From Caldicellulosiruptor saccharolyticus DSM 8903 (lineage in GTDB: Bacteria; Bacillota; Thermoanaerobacteria; Caldicellulosiruptorales; Caldicellulosiruptoraceae), in contig NC_009437.1 of the NCBI RefSeq assembly GCF_000016545.1, positions 1 through 64,000 of the forward strand: 64,000 nt of DNA, written 5' to 3'. Each line of letters starts with the position of its first letter. The first letter of the stretch is position 1. Position numbers and translations under genes: made by a program. Below are positions 11,759 to 18,373 of the stretch, piece by piece. Below the pieces are notes generated by a model. It was not told where the DNA came from, ran no database searches, and saw nothing but the letters and a program-made list of their open reading frames with translations.

Positions 11759-12724
11759 TCAGTTAATCAACTCTTTTCTCAGTTCTTTTACCTTTTCTAT
11801 GTCTAATTCTGTAAGCTCTGCAATGTCTTCATCGCTAAAACCTCTTCTTATCATCTTCTTTGCTACCTCGATTTTCCCTTCAATTTTCCCTTCAATTTTC
11901 CCTTCAATTTTTCCTTCAATTTTTCCCTCATTGAATTTTCTCATCTGTACTTCGTCCAGTAGTTTTGCAACATTAGATACAAACTCACCCATTTGCCTAC
12001 TCCCCCCTTGTTCAACTCTTTGTGCAAGTTCGTCGTACTTTTCTTTGTCTTCCTTTACAAGCCTTGGTCGAATTACATTTCCTGCCCATATTAAGAATCT
12101 CTCTGCGTTGTTTTGGCTTAATTTCGTAAGCTTCGGTTCAATCTCTTTCAGTCTTTTTACAAGCTCTTCTGTGTCATCCCTTACCTGTTCTAAGTAGAAC
12201 ACTACTGGACTCAAGATATCCTCTTCCTCTTGAAGTAAAGTTTTGGCATCTAATTTCGAAATGTTCACAACTGCATACTTGAAAATATCATCCTTGAAAA
12301 TATCAAATTCGCTGATTATCTCCTGTGAAACATCCCAGTCCTTCTCAAGACCGTTGTATGTGACTATCGGGATTATTGCTGGAAGTTTCTTTACACCTTC
12401 TCTAATCTTCTTTGCCCATAGAAGGATCATGTATCTCAGTAGTCTTTCTGGCATGTCTTCAGCTACTGTTGATTGGTTTTCAATAATAATGTAGAAATAT
12501 ACTTCCCTGTCTTTTAGTCTTGCCTTTGCTATGACATCGGCTCTTTTCTGGTGAAAAGTTTCATCTACAAACTCTTTATCGGCAAGTTCTATTGAATCTT
12601 CTTTAATCTCTTTTGCCCAGCTGTAGCCTATTACATCTTTCACGAGGAAGAGAATATCTTTTGGGTGTTCAAATAAAAACTTAAAGGTTGAATCATGCTC
12701 CTGCGGTGGTAAACTGCTACTCAT
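11759..12724 (-). CDS. Rpn-family nuclease / putative transposase (PD-(D/E)XK)
   Basis: The 321-residue protein belongs to the Rpn/YhgA-like family, DNA nucleases with a PD-(D/E)XK fold linked to recombination and recently to defence. The family start EHDSTFKFLFEHPKDIL is followed by the catalytic region with FHQKRADVIAKA and EVYFYIIIENQST (residues about 55-85). Residues about 266-285 consist of five tandem GKIE units, encoded by an imperfect 12-base repeat at about 11877-11935. A helical tail with SDEDIAELTELDIEKVKELR follows. Degenerate relatives of this tail recur at 42.3, 53.5 and 57.7 kb. This copy is the only intact one in the window. A TATAAT box lies upstream on the minus strand near 12790. 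Confidence 0.85.
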   Translation of the reverse strand: MSSSLPPQEHDSTFKFLFEHPKDILFLVKDVIGYSWAKEIKEDSIELADKEFVDETFHQKRADVIAKARLKDREVYFYIIIENQSTVAEDMPERLLRYMILLWAKKIREGVKKLPAIIPIVTYNGLEKDWDVSQEIISEFDIFKDDIFKYAVVNISKLDAKTLLQEEEDILSPVVFYLEQVRDDTEELVKRLKEIEPKLTKLSQNNAERFLIWAGNVIRPRLVKEDKEKYDELAQRVEQGGSRQMGEFVSNVAKLLDEVQMRKFNEGKIEGKIEGKIEGKIEGKIEVAKKMIRRGFSDEDIAELTELDIEKVKELRKELIN

Positions 12725-12863
12725 TTCTTTACTTCTCCTTTGTTGGCAAACTTTAAAAGCATAAGTGCTTAACTCCTTCCACCTTTATTATACCACATCA
12801 AAAAACAATAAACACAGATCTTTGCACCGATAGCTTTTATTCTCTCTCTTTTATAAAGTTATC

Positions 12864-13187
12864 TCAAAAACACTCACTACTATCTGTTTTTGATGCAAGG
12901 TTTGAACTTGTCAGGTCGGACCACTTCAAAAATTCATCGCCGTTTTCTGACCAGTAAGGATTCTGATATGGCCGTTTGTCTGCACTGTATCCATCGTATT
13001 TGAATATAACTCTGGTTGCGCCAGAAGTATGAGCCGGCACTATTGTTGCAGTGTTCGGTTCATATTCTTTTATCCACCAGTAACCAATTGATGACGGTTT
13101 CCAGGGATTTGCACTGTAGCTTACTCTGCCTGCACCATAAGGATTGCCCGGTACACTTCCCGGCAGTCCATATACGAAGGTGCTCAT
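12864..13187 (-). CDS. Unrecognised protein fragment, probably cut at its 5' side
   Basis: A 107-codon frame (MSTFVYGLPGSVPGNPYG... ending TDSSECF) is rich in Gly, Pro, Tyr, Trp and Ser, like the C-terminal part of an exported or surface protein. I do not recognise it. The frame stays open upstream of its first ATG, straight into the coding sequence of an unrelated oxidoreductase that runs the other way. No ribosome-binding site is evident. It is therefore more likely the 3' part of a gene joined to foreign sequence by a deletion near 13190 than a complete gene. Confidence 0.35.
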   Translation of the reverse strand: MSTFVYGLPGSVPGNPYGAGRVSYSANPWKPSSIGYWWIKEYEPNTATIVPAHTSGATRVIFKYDGYSADKRPYQNPYWSENGDEFLKWSDLTSSNLASKTDSSECF

Positions 13188-13193
13188 GTAAAG

Positions 13194-13934
13194 TGTGTTG
13201 TTGAAATTATGCCATATTCTAATGGGCTTACGAGAAACATTGTTCAGTGTTTGAACGACTTTGATATACCTTTGTTACTAAGCCATACTGTTATAAATAT
13301 ACATGGTAAAAAACGTGTTGAAGGAGTGACAATTGCTAAAGTCGATGAAACCTTAAGACCAATACCAGGGACAGAAAGATATATTCCTTGTGATACATTG
13401 CTTTTGTCGGTTGGATTAATACCTGAAAATGAGTTATCTAAAATGGCTGGGATAAAGATTGATAGTGTGACAGGAGGACCTGTTGTAAACCAAAGAATGG
13501 AAACAACAGTGGAAGGAATATTTGCATGTGGGAATGTATGCCATGTTCATGATTTGGTAGATTTTGTTACTCGAGAGGCTCAGCTTGCTGGCAAAGGAGC
13601 AGCAATGTATTTAAAAAATGGTAAAACAACTCAGCATCATATAATAAAGGTAGAAGTTGGAGAAGGATTGCGTTATGTTCTTCCACATATGATTTCACCT
13701 GAAACGATGGTAAGCAATACTCAGAACTTTTTCATGAGAAGTATAGCTCCAATGAGTAAGGCGAGATTAACGATATCTTCAAATGAGGGGCTTATAAAAA
13801 GCCAGATTTTGAGATATGTAAAACCAAGTGAAATGATTAATATTATTATAAAGAAAGAAGAAATTTCAAATCCGAAAATTGAATTTATCAAATTCACGTT
13901 AAGAGAAGAGGGTGACACCTATGGAGGTTACTAA
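13194..13934 (+). pseudogene. 5'-truncated FAD-dependent oxidoreductase (glycerol-3-phosphate dehydrogenase cluster type)
   Basis: From about 13194 the frame reads VVEIMPYSNGLTRNIVQCL and continues to a normal C terminus. It includes CDTLLLSVGLIPENELS and TTVEGIFACGNVCHVHDLVD, the late FAD-binding segment of two-dinucleotide-binding oxidoreductases. The first ~150-170 residues, with the GxGxxG FAD site and the NAD site start, are missing. ATG at 13209 is the first available start but has no good ribosome-binding site. In related genomes this subunit lies between a glpA-like dehydrogenase gene and the DUF1667 gene, as the 3' neighbour here shows. The dehydrogenase gene is gone, so this is a broken operon. 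Confidence 0.8.
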
Positions 13935-14286
13935 AAAAGTTATTTGTATTGTCTGCCCACGAGGTTGTCATATAGATGTTAAGTTAATTGATAGCAGTAT
14001 TGTTGATATAGTAGGTAATGCTTGCCAAAGAGGTAGAACTTATGCAGAAGCTGAGGTGACAAATCCTAAGAGGGTTTTGACCACAACAGTATGCATAATA
14101 GATGTTGAGGGTGAAAAGAGATTGCCTGTTAGAACAAAAGAACCTATACCAAAAGAATTGCTTTTTAAGGCTATGCAAGAATTGGAAACTGTAACTGTAA
14201 AACCGCCAATAAAGATGGGCGATGTGATTTACAAAAACATTGCAGGTACTGGAGTAGATGTGATTGCTTCAAAGAGCTGGGAGTAA
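13921..14286 (+). CDS. DUF1667 domain protein
   Basis: The 121-residue protein has the DUF1667 cysteine pattern: CIVCPRGCHI near the start, then GNACQRGRTYAEAEVTNPKR. These cysteines probably bind a metal or an iron-sulphur cluster. The family is normally encoded next to FAD-dependent glycerol-3-phosphate dehydrogenase subunits, which fits the truncated gene overlapping it by 14 bases. ATG at 13921 lies 8 bases after AAGAGGGTG; a GTG at 13912 is an alternative. The gene looks intact, but its partners are lost or truncated, so it may no longer function. Confidence 0.8.
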   Translation: MEVTKKVICIVCPRGCHIDVKLIDSSIVDIVGNACQRGRTYAEAEVTNPKRVLTTTVCIIDVEGEKRLPVRTKEPIPKELLFKAMQELETVTVKPPIKMGDVIYKNIAGTGVDVIASKSWE

Positions 14287-14840
14287 TTAATTTAATACAT
14301 GATAAAAATTACTTATAATTTCATTTATAAAACTACAGCTTCAATTTTTAATTTTTTAGATAACTTTTTAATTATAAACTTATGAAAAACCTTATCCCTT
14401 TTTCTTTTGACTTTCTACCTCAATTTTTCCGTCATGAAACAAAGTGATTTCCTTTTCAATTGCAATAGCAAGCCCCACACCACCAGGGGCTTGTTTTTTT
14501 ACCACTGTAAAAGTGTTCAAAGATGTATGACAAGTCCTCTTTTTCTGTTTGTCTTAAAATTGCAAAAAAGCTTGACTATAAACTTAATAATGTGAGTAAA
14601 AAACTACATTGCTTGTCTGGGAACAATTGTAATAATTGAGTATAAGCCACATAACTTTGTTTTTGATAAATTTTTTAAGTTAAAATGAAATTTCTACAGT
14701 AAACTCTCTATTTTTTAATAAAATTTTTACCCTCAAAATAGACAGTTCTACTTTGTGTGGAAATGTTACAATATGGATATTTTTAGTTAAACTTTTACTC
14801 AATGTCTTTTAACTATTATCACTTTATTACTCTCCTGATA
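14287..14840. other. Gene-free AT-rich interval
   Basis: I see no credible gene here. The only clear signal is the terminator at 14470-14500. Short open frames in this stretch lack start signals and recognisable sequence. Confidence 0.6.
14470..14500 (+). terminator. Rho-independent terminator
   Basis: AAGCCCC (14470-14476) pairs with GGGGCTT (14486-14492) and is followed by GTTTTTTT. It would end the DUF1667 transcript, although it lies 180 bases after the stop codon. Confidence 0.75.
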
Positions 14841-14870
14841 GTTTCAATCCCCAAAGGGGAGGCTACAAAT
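14841..14870 (-). CRISPR. Lone CRISPR repeat
   Basis: This 30-base unit is identical to the repeats at 41808 and 41873 except for its last base (T for C). No second repeat lies next to it. The bases after it match the leader-like flank of the other short arrays, so this is a leader-proximal relic of an array that has lost all its spacers. The strand is given by the ATTGAAAC end of the repeat. Confidence 0.8.
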
Positions 14871-15170
14871 CCGTCGAAGAGCTTGATTTTATTATATCAA
14901 GATTATACACCCCTGTCAATGTTTTTATATCGGAACATCTATGGAAAGCTAAAATCAACCCAGAAAAATCAAGCGATAAAAGCTTATTGAACCTTTCCGT
15001 CTATCCAGCTGCTGCCAGAAGTTTTGTCAAATCCATGTGCTGCAAGTATGAAACCGTATACAAATCAAATCTTAAAATTTTGCCACCGGAGGTCGACAGA
15101 TATGACTTTTGGTCAAAATGTTAGTTTTATGCATATTTGCTGTATAAATTCCCACTTATCACCTGTATTT
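14871..15170. promoter_or_regulatory. CRISPR leader-like flank, type A (copy 1)
   Basis: The sequence starts with GAAGAGCTTGATTTTATTAT a few bases after the repeat. It also holds CCGTCTATCCAGCTGCTGCC and a GGTCGACAGATATGACTTTT block. The same ordered blocks follow the last repeat at 41903, 53112 and 57349. It lies on the side expected for a leader if the arrays are transcribed on the minus strand. This copy has diverged more than those at 41.9 and 53.1 kb. Confidence 0.65.
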
Positions 15171-15310
15171 GCCACATTACATATTTTACTTAATGAACGT
15201 TTCACACAAGTCAACTGAAATTTTGCAAGGGAAAAACTTAAAGAAGGCAAAAACAGGCGAGATAGAATACCTTGCCTGGTGCTTTTGCTACAAAAGATTG
15301 TTAAAAATAT

Positions 15311-15336
15311 AAAAGCAGAAAAGGTTTTCTGCTTTT
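15311..15336. terminator. Perfect 12-bp hairpin, probable terminator
   Basis: AAAAGCAGAAAA pairs with TTTTCTGCTTTT around a GG loop. It lies just before the promoter of the WYL genes and may insulate them from upstream transcription. Confidence 0.5.
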
Positions 15337-15347
15337 AGTAGAACCTT

Positions 15348-15374
15348 TTGCCTGCTTTTAGTTTCTGATATAAT
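15348..15374 (+). promoter_or_regulatory. Probable promoter of the WYL gene pair
   Basis: TTGCCT at 15348 and a perfect TATAAT at 15369-15374 are separated by 15 bases, a little short. The gene starts 91 bases downstream. Confidence 0.45.
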
Positions 15375-15464
15375 GTTATTAATATAACAAAGTTTTTTTC
15401 TTCTTTTAAACAGGCACAAAAATTCATAAATAAAGAAAAGTTTTAAAAGGGGAAGATAAAACCT

Positions 15465-16781
15465 ATGCCGGAGTTCAATCCTTTTATAAACGACTTTAAC
15501 AAGCTTAGAAACTTTTCACGACTTGTATATTTGTATGGATGTTATTCACGAGAAGACGCTGAGCTTTTTAGGATAGGGAAGAGAACATTTGATGAAGAGC
15601 TCAGGCGTATGAGAGTGTTTTTAAAAGAAAATGAATACCTGTCAGTCGAAAAAGAAGGCAAAAAGGTTTTGCCATGTATAGTTGAGGATTTTTTCAAAGA
15701 AGTAGAAAATCCGCTTATCAACATATATTTTTCAAAAACATCAACACCACTTCAAACAACTTTATTTTTCATAATTCTTCAAATTTTGAATTCTTCAAAA
15801 GACAAAAAAGCATCTACAAATGAGATAATGGATAAAGTTTGCTTTGCGCTTGACGAAAGGACAAAACGCAAAGACGTTGACTCAAGCATAAAAAGAACAT
15901 TGAAAGAGATGCAAAGAATAGGGGTTATTAAATTTCTAAAAAAAGAAAGGGTATATGTTTTGTCAAATACAATCAAAAGACTTTTTTCAGGGTTTTCAAA
16001 AGATGAGCTAAAAAACATCTACCTATCGGTGTTATTTTTTATAAACACAAATGTACCAAATGTTCCGGGATGGTTTTTAAAAGAGAGCTTGGAAAAATAT
16101 CTTTTGAAAAATGGCGAAGAAGAGTTTGTGCAAAAAGCAAATCAACTATTTTGGTTTACATATGTGCCCCATCATTATATTTTAGATGAAGAGCTTGTAT
16201 GGAAATTTTGGCAGGCAGCTTCAAGTGGCAGAAAAATAAAAGTTTGGTACTATCCAAGAGGCAAAAATGTAAGAAAAGAGTATACTTGTGTTCCACTCAG
16301 AATCATTTACGATGTAAAACTTGGCAGATGGTATTTTATTGTGCTTTTTGAAAAGGCAATAAATACTTTTCCTGCCTCAAGGGTAGAAAAAATAGAAATT
16401 TTAGATGAGACATTTGACAAAAACATTTTCAAAGAATACTGGAAAGTTATTGAAAAGTGCTTTTTTGTGTCTGTTCCACTCAAAAAGACAGGGTTTAAAA
16501 ATATAAAACTAAGGTTCATCTTCGATGATAAAGAGGCCAGCTTTAACTTTGTATTAAACAGGGTAAAAAGAGAGTTGAAAGATGCAAAAATAGATATAGT
16601 AAGCCAAGATGAATTTGTTGTTGAGTATGAACTTAGCAACCTAAAAGAATTCAAACCATGGCTTAGAAGTTTTTCACACAGAGTTGTTGTTGAAGATGGC
16701 AGCGAAGACTCAAGTAAGCTCAAACAAGAAATAATTGAGGAGTGGAAGGAGATTTTGAAGAACTATGGAAATATTCAGTGA
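15465..16781 (+). CDS. WYL-domain transcriptional regulator-like protein
   Basis: The 438-residue protein has an N-terminal winged-helix-like region (about 15-60) and a second helical domain. A WYL-type domain follows near residues 245-310, with KIKVWYYPRGKNVRKEYTCVPL and GRWYFIVLFEKAINTFPASRVEKI; a C-terminal extension domain comes last. WYL proteins sense nucleic-acid or nucleotide ligands and often regulate CRISPR-Cas or other defence and DNA-damage genes. ATG at 15465 follows AAAAGGGGAAG. It overlaps the next gene by 17 bases, and a second WYL-like protein is encoded there. Its target is unknown; it lies next to a CRISPR relic. Confidence 0.75.
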   Translation: MPEFNPFINDFNKLRNFSRLVYLYGCYSREDAELFRIGKRTFDEELRRMRVFLKENEYLSVEKEGKKVLPCIVEDFFKEVENPLINIYFSKTSTPLQTTLFFIILQILNSSKDKKASTNEIMDKVCFALDERTKRKDVDSSIKRTLKEMQRIGVIKFLKKERVYVLSNTIKRLFSGFSKDELKNIYLSVLFFINTNVPNVPGWFLKESLEKYLLKNGEEEFVQKANQLFWFTYVPHHYILDEELVWKFWQAASSGRKIKVWYYPRGKNVRKEYTCVPLRIIYDVKLGRWYFIVLFEKAINTFPASRVEKIEILDETFDKNIFKEYWKVIEKCFFVSVPLKKTGFKNIKLRFIFDDKEASFNFVLNRVKRELKDAKIDIVSQDEFVVEYELSNLKEFKPWLRSFSHRVVVEDGSEDSSKLKQEIIEEWKEILKNYGNIQ

Positions 16782-17766
16782 AGTAAAAAGCACATTTTAT
16801 AAAGCCTTAGAAGAGATTATAAATAAAACTTACGAGAATGGCAAAATTTTACAAAGGGATATACAGGAAATTTTGAAAAGGTACAATTGTAATTTTCCAA
16901 GCTTAGAGAAAAGAGTATTAGACAGGAACGAAGAAGAGAATAAAAACCTATATCTTCTGAAAAGAGAGGATGACTCTCAGCAATTAACTTTAAGAATTAA
17001 TGCACCAATTGAGCCTTATGTTCTTGATATGGAAATTTTGTGGTTAAAATTTATGCTATCCAGCCGCTATGTGCATCTTTTTTTGGAAGATGAAACAATT
17101 GAAAAGATAAAAAAGCTAAAGGTGAATAACAATTTTCTGTTTGACCCAGAAATTTTGCTTCCTAAAAACTACTCCAAAGTGGTAAAAAGGGAATGGGTAA
17201 GGGAGATTGGCAAGAAACTCAGAATTTTAATTCATGCAGCTTTAGAAAAAAAAGCTATAAACTACACTTACATAACAAGAAGTGGCTATCGGTTTAAAGA
17301 AACAGGGATTCCTGTAAAGATTCAATACTCTCTCAAGGATGATTTGATCTATGCAATCATTTACTCTATAACTTCTCACAGCTTCGCAAAATGCGTTGTT
17401 CAAAATCTGCATGATATTAGCTTAACCTCTGAAAAAGTTGACATGACGGAAATTTCAGAAGAGTATGAAGAATTTTTAAAAAAATCTTCAGCGCCAGAGC
17501 CAATTGTACTTGAGGTTATGAACACCAGAAATGCTTTAGAAAGAGCGTTTTGTCTTTTTTCATCATTCAAAAAATCAGCAAGGTTTTTGAGAGAGAAAAA
17601 CAAACACCAACTTACAGTCTATTACTACAACTTTGAAGAAGCAGAAGTTTTGTCAAGGATTTTGTATTTAGGAAAGGACGTTGTTGTAATATCACCTGAG
17701 AGGATAAGGAATGAGATAATTTCAAGAGTGAAAAAAGCTCTCGAGAGGTATGAGGAGAAGGTGTGA
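16765..17766 (+). CDS. WYL-like protein, second of a pair
   Basis: The 333-residue product starts inside the end of the previous gene (overlap 16765-16781), so the two are translationally coupled. A central segment (IHAALEKKAINYTYITRSG, then DLIYAIIYSITSHSFAKCVV) resembles the WYL fold, and a C-terminal part (VLSRILYLGKDVVVISPERIRNEI) matches the WCX extension of WYL proteins. The N terminus lacks an obvious winged helix, so it may depend on its partner for DNA binding. Paired WYL genes of this form are known in Clostridia. No direct evidence for a function is visible. Confidence 0.65.
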   Translation: MEIFSEVKSTFYKALEEIINKTYENGKILQRDIQEILKRYNCNFPSLEKRVLDRNEEENKNLYLLKREDDSQQLTLRINAPIEPYVLDMEILWLKFMLSSRYVHLFLEDETIEKIKKLKVNNNFLFDPEILLPKNYSKVVKREWVREIGKKLRILIHAALEKKAINYTYITRSGYRFKETGIPVKIQYSLKDDLIYAIIYSITSHSFAKCVVQNLHDISLTSEKVDMTEISEEYEEFLKKSSAPEPIVLEVMNTRNALERAFCLFSSFKKSARFLREKNKHQLTVYYYNFEEAEVLSRILYLGKDVVVISPERIRNEIISRVKKALERYEEKV

Positions 17767-17797
17767 GAGATAAGAGCCCTTCTCCTTATTTCTTTTT
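17754..17797. terminator. Terminator between convergent genes
   Basis: GGAGAAGG (17754-17761) pairs with CCTTCTCC (17778-17785), followed by TTATTTCTTTTTT. The stem spans the stop codon of the second WYL gene, and its right arm lies at the end of the convergent methyltransferase gene. Confidence 0.75.
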
Positions 17798-18373
17798 TAA
17801 TATAACATTCAACCATTTTTCATTCTCTCTTCCTTTTCTAACATCATTGGTGGTTTTCATCTCAAGTAGTCCAAAGTAAGGATGGTTTTTCAAAAGAGCC
17901 ATAAAAGAGCTTTCATCATAATTATTAAAAAATCGGCCATTACGGAATTCTTCGGTATTTCCATATTTATATGATGAATAGAAAATGCCGTTTTTCTTAA
18001 GGGCCAAATATATTTTTCTGAAGATTAAATCTATTTTGCTCCTTGGTACATGCAAAAGCGAGGCACATGCCCAAACTCCATCAAATTCTTCATAAAAGTC
18101 AAGTTGTTCAAATGTCATGTGAAAAGTTTGTTTCCCTGTGTACTGAGTAGAAAGTTTTACCATTTCAAGTGAACCATCTATTGCAACTGTGTCATACCCA
18201 TTTTGTAAAAAATATTTAGTATCTCTTCCAGAACCGCAACCTAAGTCAAGAATTTTTGATCCTTTGGGAAGGTATTTTAAAAACAATTCATATAATTCTT
18301 TCATATCTGCATTTTTTGTGTTTTCAAAGAATTCAATTGCATTTTCATCATAATATCTTATTGTTGGGTCCAT
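17786..18373 (-). CDS. Class I SAM-dependent methyltransferase
   Basis: The 195-residue protein has the Rossmann-type SAM site ILDLGCGSGRDTKYFLQNG (motif I) near residues 41-59. An acidic motif II (VAIDGSLEM) and a later FDGVWACASLLHVPRSK segment follow, like small-molecule methyltransferases of the Methyltransf_25/TehB type. The substrate cannot be told. Its ATG lies inside the last codons of the helicase gene upstream (16-base overlap, different frame), so the two should be co-translated. The helicase partner suggests a role in DNA transactions or defence, but this is inference. Confidence 0.8.
   Translation of the reverse strand: MDPTIRYYDENAIEFFENTKNADMKELYELFLKYLPKGSKILDLGCGSGRDTKYFLQNGYDTVAIDGSLEMVKLSTQYTGKQTFHMTFEQLDFYEEFDGVWACASLLHVPRSKIDLIFRKIYLALKKNGIFYSSYKYGNTEEFRNGRFFNNYDESSFMALLKNHPYFGLLEMKTTNDVRKGRENEKWLNVILKKK

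Noticed and set aside
11799-12197. 132-codon Ser/Phe/Pro-rich frame on the plus strand
   Set aside because: It is the antisense shadow of the GKIE repeat in the Rpn gene.
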